From NCBI RefSeq assembly GCF_016508255.1, contig NZ_JADVKT010000004.1:248001-312000 (forward strand): 64,000 bases of DNA. Direction: 5' to 3'. The notes under the pieces are model-generated. The model ran no database searches, was not told the DNA's origin, and saw only the letters and a list, made by a program, of their open reading frames with translations. The DNA comes from Acinetobacter calcoaceticus. GTDB taxonomy: Bacteria > Pseudomonadota > Gammaproteobacteria > Pseudomonadales > Moraxellaceae. Each line of letters starts with the position of its first letter. Position 1 is the first letter of the stretch. A program made the translations under genes and the position numbers. Shown here piece by piece: positions 18,030 through 27,811 of this stretch.

Positions 18030-18740
18030 GTGAAAGATGACTATATTTTAATTGTCGATGATGAGCTTCCTATTCGCGAAATGATCCATACTTCTTTGGA
18101 CATGGCAGGCTTTCAGTGTTTACAGGCAGAAGATGCCAAACAGGCTCATCAAATTATCGTCGACCAACGTCCGGCGCTTATCTTGCTTGATTGGATGTTA
18201 CCTGGAGGCGTAAGTGGTGTCGATTTATGTCGCCGCTTAAAACGCGATGAGAACCTAGCAGAAATCCCAGTTATTATGCTCACCGCTCGCGGAGAAGAAG
18301 ACCACAAAGTACAAGGTCTTGATGCGGGTGCAGATGATTACATGACGAAGCCTTTTTCTACACGTGAACTGGTTTCACGTATTAAGGCCGTTTTGCGTCG
18401 TGCAAATGCATTAAGTGGCGAAAAAATGATTGATGCCAATGGCTTGATTCTTGATCCTGTGAGCCAGCGTGTTAGCTTCGGCAACAGCATTTTAGACATG
18501 GGTCCAACTGAATATCGCTTACTTGCATTTTTTATGACCCATCCAGAGCGTGCATATACCCGTGCCCAGTTGCTCGATCAGGTATGGGGCGGTAATGTAT
18601 ATATTGAAGATCGAACTATCGATGTACACATCCGTCGTTTACGTAAAGTTCTAGAACCTTTCGGTGTTGACCGATTTGTTCAGACTGTGCGTGGAACAGG
18701 CTACCGATTCTCAACACGTGCAGATTTAGCCGCAGGTTAA
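18030..18740 (+). CDS. phoB: Phosphate regulon response regulator PhoB
   Basis: PhoB is an OmpR-type response regulator. The receiver domain has the acidic pair Asp10-Asp11, phospho-acceptor Asp54 (LLDWMLPGG) and the switch Lys in DDYMTKPF. The C-terminal winged helix (about 135-236) contains the recognition region [18 protein letters not shown] and RGTGYRFS. At 236 aa it has normal length. The start is a GTG at 18030 with AGGA nine bases upstream. phoR follows after 9 bases, and a PHO-box array precedes the gene. Confidence 0.95.
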   Translation: MKDDYILIVDDELPIREMIHTSLDMAGFQCLQAEDAKQAHQIIVDQRPALILLDWMLPGGVSGVDLCRRLKRDENLAEIPVIMLTARGEEDHKVQGLDAGADDYMTKPFSTRELVSRIKAVLRRANALSGEKMIDANGLILDPVSQRVSFGNSILDMGPTEYRLLAFFMTHPERAYTRAQLLDQVWGGNVYIEDRTIDVHIRRLRKVLEPFGVDRFVQTVRGTGYRFSTRADLAAG

Positions 18741-18749
18741 CCAAGATTT

Positions 18750-20108
18750 ATGTATGAACCCTACCCCGTCCCCGAACAGGTACGTGAACAAAAACTTTCC
18801 CGCTACAGTAGTTTATGGACGTTTGCCAAACAAGATTTACGGCTTTTATTATTTTTTCTAATTATTGCCGGTTTAGTCGGTTTTGGACTTGGGTATTTCT
18901 GGAGTTGTATTTTTATCGCCTTCGTGGTGTTTTTTACACTCCAGTTGCGTTCTTTATATCTGGTCAATGACTGGATTGCCAATAAACCATATGACGTTCC
19001 TCCAAATCTGAACGGGATTTGGGGGGCATTATTATTTAATGTTTACCGCGCTCAGCGTCAAGAACGAATTGTTCAGTCCGAAATGGTCGGTTTAATTGAC
19101 CGTGCTCAATCATCGTTAGTAGCGCTTGCCGAAGCTGTTATTCTGATTGATGATCAACATCAAATCGAATGGTGGAACCCTGCAGCTGAACGTTTATTAG
19201 GTATTAGCCCGCTCGATCGCGGCCGGAATTTATTAACAATTTTACGCCAGCCTAGTTTCATTGAATATTTTAATAATATTGATCAGGCACCAGATGGTAT
19301 CAAACTCCATTCCAATCTTGATGATGACCGTTATGTACAAGTCAAACTGACACGATTCGGTGGAGAAAGCCGCTTATTGGTCGCTTACGACGTTACTCGT
19401 ATGCACAACCTTGAGCAAATGCGTAAAGACTTTGTAGATAATATTTCGCATGAACTCCGCACGCCATTAACCGTGTTGAGTGGCTATATCGAGACATTCA
19501 CCGATCAAGAAGACATCAGCCCACGCTGGAAACGTGCATTTGACCAGATGCAATCGCAAACTAAGCGCATGAATGCTTTGGTGAATGATTTATTGTTGTT
19601 ATCCAACTTGGAAAATAACAAGAAAATTGCAAAAAATCAGATTATTGAAATGCCGAGCTTAATGAATCAACTCTTTGATGATGCTCAGGCCTACAATGCC
19701 GACTACGGACATACGCTCAACTTACATATTGATAGTCACTGTGACCTGATTGGTTCCGACATGGAAATTGCCAGCGCATTTAGTAATTTAATTACCAATG
19801 CCATCAAATACACGCCAAAAGGCGGCACTATTACCATTGGTTGGCATGATGACGGTGATCATGCTTACTTTAGCGTACAAGACACGGGCATCGGAATTAA
19901 CCCTAAACATTTGCCACGCCTGACAGAACGCTTTTATCGTGTAGACAGTGACCGTAGTCGCCAAACAGGTGGTACCGGTTTAGGCTTGGCGATTGTAAAA
20001 CACGTTCTTATGCAACATGGCGCTTATTTAGATGTGCAATCTAAAGAAAATGAAGGTTCAACGTTCACCGTAGTTTTTCCTAAAGAAAGACTATATAACA
20101 TGACCTAA
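18750..20108 (+). CDS. phoR: Phosphate regulon sensor histidine kinase PhoR
   Basis: The 452-aa kinase has two N-terminal membrane segments (about 30-75), a PAS region (about 115-215, VALAEAVILIDDQHQIEWWNPAAERLLG), a HisKA H-box (DFVDNISHELRTPLTVLSGY), an N-box (NLITNAIKYTPKGG) and G-boxes (VQDTGIGI, GGTGLGLAIVKHV). It lacks a large periplasmic domain, as is usual for PhoR, which senses through the Pst transporter and PhoU. It is co-transcribed with phoB and ends at a strong terminator. Confidence 0.95.
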   Translation: MYEPYPVPEQVREQKLSRYSSLWTFAKQDLRLLLFFLIIAGLVGFGLGYFWSCIFIAFVVFFTLQLRSLYLVNDWIANKPYDVPPNLNGIWGALLFNVYRAQRQERIVQSEMVGLIDRAQSSLVALAEAVILIDDQHQIEWWNPAAERLLGISPLDRGRNLLTILRQPSFIEYFNNIDQAPDGIKLHSNLDDDRYVQVKLTRFGGESRLLVAYDVTRMHNLEQMRKDFVDNISHELRTPLTVLSGYIETFTDQEDISPRWKRAFDQMQSQTKRMNALVNDLLLLSNLENNKKIAKNQIIEMPSLMNQLFDDAQAYNADYGHTLNLHIDSHCDLIGSDMEIASAFSNLITNAIKYTPKGGTITIGWHDDGDHAYFSVQDTGIGINPKHLPRLTERFYRVDSDRSRQTGGTGLGLAIVKHVLMQHGAYLDVQSKENEGSTFTVVFPKERLYNMT

Positions 20109-20130
20109 GTAACCTCTCTTTCAGATAATA

Positions 20131-20162
20131 AAAAAGCCGACTCATGAAAAGTCGGCTTTTTT
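20131..20162. terminator. Terminator after phoR
   Basis: AAAAAGCCGACT pairs with AGTCGGCTTTTTT around a 7-nt loop. It sits between the convergent phoR and lipase genes and probably works both ways. Confidence 0.85.
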
Positions 20163-20179
20163 GTAGCATTTAAACCCAT

Positions 20180-21376
20180 TTACCTAGAAGTAGAGCAATA
20201 AGATTTACTTTGATTTTTCTCGATGACATTTAAAAAGTTAGTAGCGAAAGTATTGCTCTGACGTAATGCATCACGATGATCTCCGCCATCAATTGTTTGA
20301 TATATCGTTGGTTTCTTTAATTTACATAGCTGTTGGTAATAGGCATATGTCCCTCTAGGATCAACTAAATGGTCTTTAGACCCCTGAACAATCATTAACG
20401 GTACGGTAGGCACCATATTTTCAATCGACTGCTTTTTAAGATAGGTCAAAAGAGGTTTTAAATCAGCCTCGGGTCGAAATATGCTAGAAGGCGATTTCTT
20501 TAAATCAGATTGAAGTTCTGATAAACAGCGACTGCGTGCTTGAGTAAGCACGTTTTTCATTTCTGAACTGACCAAATTTTCAGGAACGATAGTGGGATCT
20601 GCTGCTTGTGCTCCCAATAACACAATTGGGAAAAATGCTGCCACACTTGGTTCCGGACGTGGATGACTCAACACATATTCTGCAATGCCTTCATATTGAT
20701 AGCCACCTGGGGCAAGGGCTATCGCGCCTTTTAAATCAAGTTCGGGCGCATCTTTTTGTCCATAGGCAGACACTGCAATTGCCGCAGCCCCTCCTTGGCT
20801 GTGTCCCATGACTAACCACTGTTTATTAAAATCTTTTGGCTTAAGTGCATGTAATGCCCGCACAGCATCTACGACGGTATGCAGTTGGCTATTTGCATTC
20901 ATATAGGGATGACCACCCGGTGTACCTAGCCCCTGATAATCAGGTGCAACTACTGCATAGCCTCGTGCCAGCCAAGAGTCTAAAGCTTTTGATGCAACTT
21001 CTTGATATGAATGAACAGGCCCACCAACATAATCACCTGAAGGCGCACAAGTATCGGCAACTCCAGTCGTGCCATGCGCCCAAGCAAGGATAGGCCAGCC
21101 ATTTTTAGGAGCTGTACCTTTGGGCAATAAAATAAAAGCCGATGCAACAATAGGTTCGCCCTGAATACCTCGACTACGATAATTTACCAATAAGCGCTGA
21201 TCTGCATGAGGAAATAAATCCGTCACATCTTGCCGCTCTAGAGACAGTATTGAACCTGGTTTTTCGCTCACAATTTGCTTATTCAAATCTGTAATTGGAG
21301 CAGCCATAGCAAAGCCAGACATCAAACACGCACTGCTAAATAAAAATTTTAAAAAAGAATTACTTTTTTTAATCAA
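20180..21376 (-). CDS. Secreted alpha/beta hydrolase, secretory-lipase (LIP) family
   Basis: The 398-aa protein has a signal peptide (FLKFLFSSACLMSGFAMA) and an alpha/beta hydrolase core with the nucleophile elbow GHSQGG, an acid residue in GSKDHLVDPRGTY and the His in GGDHRDAL. The pattern of PILAWAHGTTGVADTCAPSGDY, GYAVVAPDYQGLGTPG and paired cysteines fits the secretory lipase family (PF03583). It probably hydrolyses esters or lipids outside the cytoplasmic membrane. It is monocistronic, transcribed toward phoR. The 243 bases upstream of its start are very AT-rich with no recognised operator. Confidence 0.88.
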   Translation of the reverse strand: MIKKSNSFLKFLFSSACLMSGFAMAAPITDLNKQIVSEKPGSILSLERQDVTDLFPHADQRLLVNYRSRGIQGEPIVASAFILLPKGTAPKNGWPILAWAHGTTGVADTCAPSGDYVGGPVHSYQEVASKALDSWLARGYAVVAPDYQGLGTPGGHPYMNANSQLHTVVDAVRALHALKPKDFNKQWLVMGHSQGGAAAIAVSAYGQKDAPELDLKGAIALAPGGYQYEGIAEYVLSHPRPEPSVAAFFPIVLLGAQAADPTIVPENLVSSEMKNVLTQARSRCLSELQSDLKKSPSSIFRPEADLKPLLTYLKKQSIENMVPTVPLMIVQGSKDHLVDPRGTYAYYQQLCKLKKPTIYQTIDGGDHRDALRQSNTFATNFLNVIEKNQSKSYCSTSR

Positions 21377-21619
21377 GGGATTACTCCTCTATTATTTACA
21401 CTATATCTATTTAAATAATCAATTTATAAAATCTAAAGTACCATAAAATCATCTATATTTATATTCAATTCAAACTCAATTACATTTAAATATAACCACT
21501 TAAAATTTAATTAAAATATATTTTAAAGAAACGTAGTATAAAAATGGTTGCAAAAATTAATCCTATTTAAATAATAAAAAATATATGCTGATATTTTCTT
21601 AATTACTATAGCGATTAAA

Positions 21620-22381
21620 ATGTTAAAACAATATAAATTTATACATTACCTGATTTATCTTGCTCTCTGTTCCCTACCGATTCATAGCTTTGCAGATATA
21701 TATGTATATGGACCGGGTGGGCCGGCACCTGCCATGAAAGAAGCCGCCAAACAATTCACCAATAAAACGGGCATAGTAGTAAATGTTACATCGGGTCCTA
21801 CTTCTCAATGGTCTGACAAAGCGAAACTAGATGCCGATGTTATATATAGTGGTTCTGAAGCCATGATGTCTGATTTTGAAAATGCTTTTTCTGAGCAAAT
21901 TATAAAAGACTCGGTGGAACCTTTATATTTACGCCCCGCAGCCATTTTAGTACGCAAAGGAAATCCTAAAAATATTAAAGGATTTAAAGATCTAGCCAAG
22001 CCAAATGTTAAGGTTTTAGTTACTCATGGTGCAGGTCAGGTCGGTATGTGGGAGGATATTGCGGGTAGAACAGGAAATATTAAATTAACCAAATCTTTTC
22101 GAAAGAATATTGCCACCTATGCAGCTAACACAGGTATTGCCAAAAAAAATTGGGAAGAAAATAGCAGTTATGATGCATGGTTAGTTTTTAATATTTGGGG
22201 TGTTAGCAACCCAGACGTTGGGCAAATTATACCGATAGAACCAGAGCTGGTTGTCTATCGCGATACAGGTGTGGCATTAACCAAACATAGTTTAAAAAAC
22301 ACTGAAGCTAAACGTTTTATAGAATTTTTATCTTCTCAACAAGGTAATATTATTTTCAAAAAATTTGGTTGGACTAAATAA
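21620..22381 (+). CDS. AcfC/ModA-like periplasmic substrate-binding protein
   Basis: The 253-aa protein has a signal peptide (FIHYLIYLALCSLPIHSFA, then DIYVYGPGGPAPAMKEAA). The YGPGGP opening, VTSGPTSQW, DADVIYSGSEAMMSDF and VLVTHGAGQVGMWEDIAGR match the accessory colonization factor AcfC group of the ModA-type binding-protein fold. No permease or ATPase genes flank it, so it is an orphan binding protein. The ligand is unknown; an anion such as sulfate, or a carboxylate, would fit the fold. It is more AT-rich than its neighbours and has little ribosome-site sequence before the ATG. Gain by transfer is possible. Confidence 0.82.
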   Translation: MLKQYKFIHYLIYLALCSLPIHSFADIYVYGPGGPAPAMKEAAKQFTNKTGIVVNVTSGPTSQWSDKAKLDADVIYSGSEAMMSDFENAFSEQIIKDSVEPLYLRPAAILVRKGNPKNIKGFKDLAKPNVKVLVTHGAGQVGMWEDIAGRTGNIKLTKSFRKNIATYAANTGIAKKNWEENSSYDAWLVFNIWGVSNPDVGQIIPIEPELVVYRDTGVALTKHSLKNTEAKRFIEFLSSQQGNIIFKKFGWTK

Positions 22382-22560
22382 AAAAGGATGAACTGTCATA
22401 CCAAAATCAATCATGTTCCCCACAAATTTTGACTTTAACCATGAAAAAGAAAAACCGCGAATAAGAAATATAATCGAAAGAATAATTTTGCTAAACAGTG
22501 ATATATATAATTGTAATTTAGCTCACTTAATAGCAATTATATTTCCATATAACATAAACA

Positions 22561-22602
22561 AAAAAATAAACCCTGAATTTAATTATTCAGGGTTTATTTT
22601 TT
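22561..22602. terminator. Terminator between the AcfC-like gene and psd
   Basis: AATAAACCCTGAATT and its inverted copy ending in GGGTTTATTTTTT form a long stem with a 3-5 nt loop and A/T runs on both sides. It serves the convergent AcfC-like and psd genes. The remaining bases 22382-22560 hold no convincing gene. Confidence 0.85.
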
Positions 22603-22621
22603 ATATGGGTTATATAACTTA

Positions 22622-23473
22622 CTAAACGATATGTCCCATGCGCTCACCCATGACAACAACAGATTCAGCTTTAAAACGTTGTTCCCATTCAATCTTATCT
22701 TTTTCAAATAAAATAACGGCTGTAGAACCTAAATAAAAACGTCCAAGCTCGGCACCTTTTTCAAGTTTTAACTGATGATGCTGCAATTCAATACGACCTG
22801 AAGGTTTCACTTTGCCTGTCGCAACGGTTTCAATACCCGCAACAATCATTGCACCAACCAATACTACTGCCATACGGCCAATTTCAGTATCAAATAAACA
22901 AACCATACGTTCGTTACGAGCAAATAAACCCGGTACATTTTCAGCAGTGACCTGATTTACCGAAAATAGCTCACCCGGTACATATAAGGTTTCAGTTAAT
23001 ATGCCTGCAAAAGGCATATGAACACGGTGGTAATCACGTGGAGATAAATAGACTGTCGCAAATTCGCCATTTTGAAATGGCTGAGCAAGTTGTGGGTCAC
23101 CAATGAGCTTATCTACAGAAAAACTCTGTCCTTTCGCCTGAAATACTTCACCCGCAGTAATTTGACCAATTTGCGAGATTGCACCATCGGCAGGTGAAAC
23201 AATGCTATCTGCTTTTTCATCAACTAGACGTACGCCATCTTTCAATGCACGAGTAAAAAAGTCATTAAAAGATTTATATTTCAGTGCATTGCCTTGCTCA
23301 GCAATCGACAAATCAATCCCATATTTGGTTTTAAACGCTTGAATAACAGCAGTTTTTACAACTGGATTTTCACTCGCAGCAACTTTACCTACCACACGGC
23401 TCAATTGATGTTGCGGAACAAGATTTTGTGCCTTAATAAATAATTCTTTTTTTAATCGAGATGTGAAACTCAC
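22622..23473 (-). CDS. psd: Phosphatidylserine decarboxylase proenzyme
   Basis: Psd converts phosphatidylserine to phosphatidylethanolamine at the inner membrane. The 283-aa proenzyme has the self-cleavage motif LGST ([11 protein letters not shown]) near the C-terminus, where the Ser becomes the pyruvoyl group, and the conserved [26 protein letters not shown] and LFSVNQ segments. The start is a GTG whose GTGA overlaps the stop of the upstream sulfurtransferase, so the two genes are translationally coupled. Confidence 0.96.
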   Translation of the reverse strand: MSFTSRLKKELFIKAQNLVPQHQLSRVVGKVAASENPVVKTAVIQAFKTKYGIDLSIAEQGNALKYKSFNDFFTRALKDGVRLVDEKADSIVSPADGAISQIGQITAGEVFQAKGQSFSVDKLIGDPQLAQPFQNGEFATVYLSPRDYHRVHMPFAGILTETLYVPGELFSVNQVTAENVPGLFARNERMVCLFDTEIGRMAVVLVGAMIVAGIETVATGKVKPSGRIELQHHQLKLEKGAELGRFYLGSTAVILFEKDKIEWEQRFKAESVVVMGERMGHIV

Positions 23474-24324
23474 GACGGTGATTCTCCAGTAATAATAGGA
23501 CTATCGAGGCGATTGCCCCATTCACTCCACGCACCATCATAGGCTTTTGCTTCCCAGCCCAAGAGTCTAGCCAAAATATAGGCCAAACCAGAACGGTGAT
23601 GTGACTGGCAGTACACAACTACAGGTTGCTGTAAATCGAACCCAAGTTGTTCAAGGCGCTGCCGCGTGCGTTCAAGCGGATGCAATTTTAGATGATTTTG
23701 ACGATTAAGTGCAGTACTCCATTCAAAATGGAGCGCATTTGGAATGTGACCACCGCGTCGCGCTGCTAAACGGACACCACTATATTCATCACTGGTTCGA
23801 CAATCCCACAACTGAACATTTTCTTGTTCGACCTGTTTGCGTAGCTCTTCATAATTCACACGGAACTGAGCAGCATGCGATAAATCAATCTGAATTAAGT
23901 CCACAACAGGAGAAACTTTTTCGACTTCTGCAGTAGTTGGTAACCCTGCTCCTAACCATGCATGGATACCGCCATTAATTAAACTGGTGCGGGTAAATCC
24001 TAAACAATGCAAATTCCAGATTAAACGTCCAGCCCATGCTCCGCCCTCATCGTCGTAGACCACAACATGATGATTAGGTGAAATATTCAATTTTTCAATC
24101 AGTGCTTGTAAACCCGCTTCATCTGGCAAAATACCGGTGGCTTCTTCGTGTTGAGTCACTAACCATTTCGGCTGTAAGTGAATAGCATGCGGAATATGAA
24201 GTTGCTCATAAACAGACGCACGGCTCAAATCTACAATGCGAATATATTCATTGCCTAAATAAGGCACTAACTCTTCTGCTTCTATTAATAAGTCGAGTTT
24301 AAAATCCGGGAGTGTCATCGTCAT
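23470..24324 (-). CDS. Sulfurtransferase with two rhodanese domains
   Basis: The 284-aa protein has the thiosulfate/3-mercaptopyruvate sulfurtransferase layout: an inactive N-terminal rhodanese domain (about 10-140, [23 protein letters not shown]) and a C-terminal domain (about 160-280) with the catalytic Cys in [18 protein letters not shown] and [11 protein letters not shown]. The CQSHHRSG loop differs from the CG(S/T)GVTA loop of SseA, so the sulfur donor is uncertain. It overlaps psd by four bases; pairing of these two genes is common in gamma-proteobacteria. Confidence 0.9.
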   Translation of the reverse strand: MTMTLPDFKLDLLIEAEELVPYLGNEYIRIVDLSRASVYEQLHIPHAIHLQPKWLVTQHEEATGILPDEAGLQALIEKLNISPNHHVVVYDDEGGAWAGRLIWNLHCLGFTRTSLINGGIHAWLGAGLPTTAEVEKVSPVVDLIQIDLSHAAQFRVNYEELRKQVEQENVQLWDCRTSDEYSGVRLAARRGGHIPNALHFEWSTALNRQNHLKLHPLERTRQRLEQLGFDLQQPVVVYCQSHHRSGLAYILARLLGWEAKAYDGAWSEWGNRLDSPIITGESPS

Positions 24325-24464
24325 GATTACTTTTTATACCAGCTTAATTTCATATTAGCATAAGCATATATCTAACAAACTCTGATTTTCTGCAACGCTT
24401 TAGCAGAAAATCAGATATCAGCATTCTTACTTTTAAAGATACAAATAGCGAAACTACTTTTTAC

Positions 24465-25679
24465 TTAAACCACTTCTTCAAGTTCTTCGATTTCAAAAAC
24501 CTGACGTAAATAGGCCAAGAAAGTATCGTTATCAGTCATGGTTTTACCAGGGCTATCAGAAATTTTGGCAACAGACTGTCCATTGCATTCAACCAATTTC
24601 AACACAATATTGAGCGGCTTTTGCCCCATATCATTGGTCAAGTTGGTTCCAATACCGAAACTCACCTGAAAACGGTCTTTAAAGTATTGATGCAATTCCC
24701 AAGCTTTGGGCAAATCAAGGCCATCGCTAAAAGTCAGCATTTTGGTTTTAGTATCAATTTTTAATTTACGATAGTGCGCATAAGCTTTATCACCCCATTC
24801 ATAGGGGTCACCACTGTCATGACGTAAGCCATCAAATAGTTTCGCAAAATACAGATCAAAATCTCTGAGGAAAGCGTCCATACCAACAACGTCAGTCAAA
24901 GCAATTCCTAAATCACCGCGGTACTCTTGTACCCACGTTTCTAAAGCAGCTTTCTGAAAATCACGCAGTCGTACATCAAGTGCCTGAAAAGCCTGTAGGA
25001 ATTCATGAGCCATGGTTCCAATTGGCGTAATGTTTAACTCTTTAGCAAGTAACACATTACTTGTACCGCGGAACACATTTGGCACCGTTTTATGAAAGGC
25101 TGCCACAACATGCTTTTGCCATACAAAGCTATAACGGCGACGTGTACCAAAATCAGAGACTAAAAATGGTGGGTCATTTGGTTTTTGAGTTTTTTCATAT
25201 TGCTGAATCAATTCAAGCTTGGCTTTTAAACGGCGTTCACCTTCAGCCCAGACTTCATCGGTTTTGATACGGCTAAAATAAAGTTCATTTACAATTGCCA
25301 ATACAAAAATTTCAAACATCATGGCTTGAACCATTGGACCTTCAATATGAATATCCAAACGACCTTCGGCATCGATACTGGCCCGAATAAAGCGGCGTTT
25401 CAGTTGAAATAGTTCTAAATAATCAACAAAGTCACTTTTTATAAAGCGTAATTTACGCAAATATTGAAGCTCATCTTCTTTATATTTAAGGCTACACAAA
25501 TAGTCGAGTTGCTCGTTTAAATCATCCAAAATATCCACTAGTGGATAGACAGTATCTTCTAAATTTCTACAGCGGAAATGGTAGACACTATGAGTTTGCG
25601 GGAATTTGTGCAAAACCACTTGTAACATAGTAAATTTGTACAAGTCTGTATCTAGTAAAGAATGGATAATTGGAGACAT
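24465..25679 (-). CDS. pncB: Nicotinate phosphoribosyltransferase
   Basis: PncB salvages nicotinate into NAD synthesis using PRPP and ATP. The 404-aa enzyme opens with the family signature [16 protein letters not shown] and contains [32 protein letters not shown], the phosphorylated-His region [16 protein letters not shown] and [14 protein letters not shown] use the ATG at 25677-25679; a TTG six bases upstream opens the same frame. It is monocistronic. Confidence 0.96.
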   Translation of the reverse strand: MSPIIHSLLDTDLYKFTMLQVVLHKFPQTHSVYHFRCRNLEDTVYPLVDILDDLNEQLDYLCSLKYKEDELQYLRKLRFIKSDFVDYLELFQLKRRFIRASIDAEGRLDIHIEGPMVQAMMFEIFVLAIVNELYFSRIKTDEVWAEGERRLKAKLELIQQYEKTQKPNDPPFLVSDFGTRRRYSFVWQKHVVAAFHKTVPNVFRGTSNVLLAKELNITPIGTMAHEFLQAFQALDVRLRDFQKAALETWVQEYRGDLGIALTDVVGMDAFLRDFDLYFAKLFDGLRHDSGDPYEWGDKAYAHYRKLKIDTKTKMLTFSDGLDLPKAWELHQYFKDRFQVSFGIGTNLTNDMGQKPLNIVLKLVECNGQSVAKISDSPGKTMTDNDTFLAYLRQVFEIEELEEVV

Positions 25680-25847
25680 AGTCAATGATTATTCGCTTGC
25701 TTCTTAGCATTAAAGCATATTTTTATAAATGAATTGCGGGCTTTTAGACCATTGTTTCAATTCCATGAACTTTCCTTTTAAAAATCATTTAATTTAAATT
25801 CTGCTAAACTAAATCAATTCAATTAATTGCAGAAATTTGCTTTAACT

Positions 25848-26291
25848 ATGCGCGCTTTAATACAACGAGTTCTTGAAGCCAAAGTGGTGGTAGACGGTGA
25901 GACTACTGGTGAAATCCAACACGGACTACTGGTTTTTTTAGGCATCGGCCGAGATGACACTTTAGCGATGGGCCAAAAGCTTATTGATAAGATTTTGAAA
26001 TATCGTATTTTTGATGACGAGCAAGGAAAAATGGGCTGGAATGTGTCTCAAGCAAATGGTGGAGTCCTGCTTGTTTCTCAATTTACCCTGATGGCTCAAA
26101 CGCAAAAAGGTTTACGTCCAGACTTTGGCCCAGCCATGCCACCTAGCGACGCCAAAGCGTTGTATGAACAACTGGTTGAATATACACATTCACAATTTGA
26201 AAAAGTTCAAACTGGCATTTTTGCAGCTGACATGAAAGTTCATTTAATTAACGATGGTCCAGTTACGTTTAACTTGGAAGTCGAAGCATAG
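25848..26291 (+). CDS. dtd: D-aminoacyl-tRNA deacylase
   Basis: Dtd removes D-amino acids (and glycine) mischarged on tRNAs in the cytoplasm. The 147-aa protein has both family motifs, SQFTLMAQT and the C-terminal NDGPVTFNLE. The ATG at 25848 gives the canonical start MRALIQRVLEAKV; a TTG seven codons upstream is rejected. It is followed at once by a long palindromic terminator. Confidence 0.95.
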   Translation: MRALIQRVLEAKVVVDGETTGEIQHGLLVFLGIGRDDTLAMGQKLIDKILKYRIFDDEQGKMGWNVSQANGGVLLVSQFTLMAQTQKGLRPDFGPAMPPSDAKALYEQLVEYTHSQFEKVQTGIFAADMKVHLINDGPVTFNLEVEA

Positions 26292-26328
26292 ATATAAAAA
26301 AACTCCCGAACGGGAGTTTTTTTATATC
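26291..26328. terminator. Terminator shared by dtd and the SCP2 gene
   Basis: An 18-bp perfect inverted repeat (GATATAAAAAAACTCCCG and its complement) with a 2-base centre; the GC core ACTCCCG/CGGGAGT is flanked by A7 and T7. It overlaps the dtd stop region and sits between convergent genes. Confidence 0.9.
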
Positions 26329-26334
26329 TGGCTA

Positions 26335-26820
26335 TTAACGACCAGTTTTCTCTTTAATAAAAGCACGTGCCTGACGTACTTTATCTTTAACTGGTTTTGG
26401 CAACTTAGGTGGAATGAGTCTAGCCACTTGGTTAAACCAAACCAGTAAGCTGAAGTCTCCTTCCATTTTAATACTGCCGTTTTGCATACCTGTCATAAAT
26501 GCTGTCGGGTCACCTTTAATCAAAGTTTTTACACCTTGTTCGCTATCTGCAAACTGCAAGATAAAATCAGCTTTTTCAGGTGAACCTGCAACAGTGTCGA
26601 TCTGTCCATTATTAATAATGATCTGACGTGCAACACCTAAATCCGTACCGATCTGAATACGGAATGCGCGGTCATGAATCAATTCAATAAACTTAGGGCT
26701 AGTACGTGCCAATTGCTTCATACGCAGCACTAAACCTGCTACCAATAAATCTAACGGGTCTGTACTGACATCAACGAGAGGTAATTTGACTACAGGTATA
26801 GAAGAAAGTTTCATGAACAT
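26335..26820 (-). CDS. SCP2 sterol-binding domain protein
   Basis: The 161-aa protein matches SCP2-like lipid-binding domains: IQIGTDLGVARQIIINNGQ, ADFILQFADSEQGVKTLIKGDPTAFMTGMQNGSIKMEGDF. No signal peptide or membrane segment is seen. Size and motif order resemble UbiT/YhbT-type proteins linked to oxygen-independent ubiquinone synthesis, but the usual ubiU-ubiV neighbours are absent here, so I keep a family-level call. A second ATG at codon 3 is possible. Confidence 0.85.
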   Translation of the reverse strand: MFMKLSSIPVVKLPLVDVSTDPLDLLVAGLVLRMKQLARTSPKFIELIHDRAFRIQIGTDLGVARQIIINNGQIDTVAGSPEKADFILQFADSEQGVKTLIKGDPTAFMTGMQNGSIKMEGDFSLLVWFNQVARLIPPKLPKPVKDKVRQARAFIKEKTGR

Positions 26821-27017
26821 TCACGCCTATTGTATTTTTATGAAAACCTTAGAGCAAAACTCAGCAAGGACATACCATTGCCTGTGTTTTGTGCATCAAC
26901 TGATAATTTTTAGCTGGCAACGCAATCTAGATGAAACGTCAACAGACCCATGTATCGTAGCATAACTGGCTATTTTTTAATAAATGCTTTGTATAATAAA
27001 AATCACGTTTCGTAAAT

Positions 27018-27045
27018 AAAAAAGGCATGCTGTGCATACCTTTTT
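27018..27045. terminator. Terminator after the 111-aa membrane protein gene
   Basis: AAAAAGG-c-ATGC and GCAT-a-CCTTTTT pair with one internal mismatch; T runs on both strands. It lies downstream of the minus-strand gene at 27066. Confidence 0.65.
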
Positions 27046-27065
27046 ACCGTTAGATAACAATTTAA

Positions 27066-27401
27066 TTATCGGCTAGAACATTGCTGCTGATCATCTTCAT
27101 ATACTGGCGTGTGTTCTATATATTGGCGATTTGCCAAAGCCTTTTGTGCCTGTTTATCCTCACGTAACAAAATAAATGTAACCATTACCATCGCTAGACT
27201 TAGTGCAGTTAAATAACTATATGTGACTGGCATTTCAAAAGTGACTTGAACTCCAAAACGGACCACTTCCAACAGCCCCCAAAAGAACATTCCTGCAAGC
27301 ATAAAACCAAGCCAACGACGGTAAGGAGAAAAGAAAACAGCAACAAGCGCGACAGCGATCAAGCTGAATCCGGCGATAGCGGCAAAATTCGCTGTTACCA
27401 T
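27066..27401 (-). CDS. Small three-helix membrane protein
   Basis: From the ATG at 27399-27401, preceded by a strong GGAGG, the 111-aa product has three hydrophobic segments (FAAIAGFSLIAVALVAVFF, WLGFMLAGMFFWGLLEVV, YSYLTALSLAMVMVTFILL) and a polar tail rich in Gln that ends in QQQCSSR. I recognise no family. A longer frame to 27437 is less likely given the ribosome site. The flanking gaps, 26821-27065 and 27438-27811, hold only terminators and AT-rich DNA. Confidence 0.75.
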   Translation of the reverse strand: MVTANFAAIAGFSLIAVALVAVFFSPYRRWLGFMLAGMFFWGLLEVVRFGVQVTFEMPVTYSYLTALSLAMVMVTFILLREDKQAQKALANRQYIEHTPVYEDDQQQCSSR

Positions 27402-27763
27402 AGAAACCTCCGTCTTAATGAAAACGTCTAAAAACATTCGGTCTTAACAACCCGACCTCATTCCAAAAATATCTTTAATTCATAATTTGTGTTGAAGCTT
27501 ACGATGCATTATGGATGTTTTTTTTTAGAAAAAAAGACCCGTTTTTTCTTAATGCGACATACTTTGTCGCAACATTCTTTTGTCATTACATTTTTGTAAA
27601 ATTCAAAAAGTTCGATTCCCTATATGGCATCAATTCTGGCGTGTCATTACAAAAAAATATGCTGTTTTTAAGGACCAAAATAAGTTTTTTTCAGATTTTT
27701 TTATTGCCTTTTTTCTGTGCACAATTCTGTCATAACTTGCTTGATTTTATAACTATTCTGCAT

Positions 27764-27793
27764 AAAAAAAGCGCTACTCTGAAGCAGCGCTTT
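27764..27793 (-). terminator. serB terminator
   Basis: AAAGCGCT (27768-27775) pairs with AGCGCTTT (27786-27793). On the minus strand it ends in a T7 run, just past the serB stop. Confidence 0.8.
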
Positions 27794-27811
27794 AAAGCTT
27801 AGCCTTATAGG

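Noticed and set aside
22413..22625. 70-codon plus-strand frame after the AcfC-like gene
   Set aside because: It reads through the strong terminator at 22561-22602 and shows no family pattern or ribosome site.
27515..27802. 95-codon plus-strand frame rich in Phe upstream of the serB terminator
   Set aside because: No ribosome site, low-complexity Phe/Lys composition, and it runs through the serB terminator hairpin.
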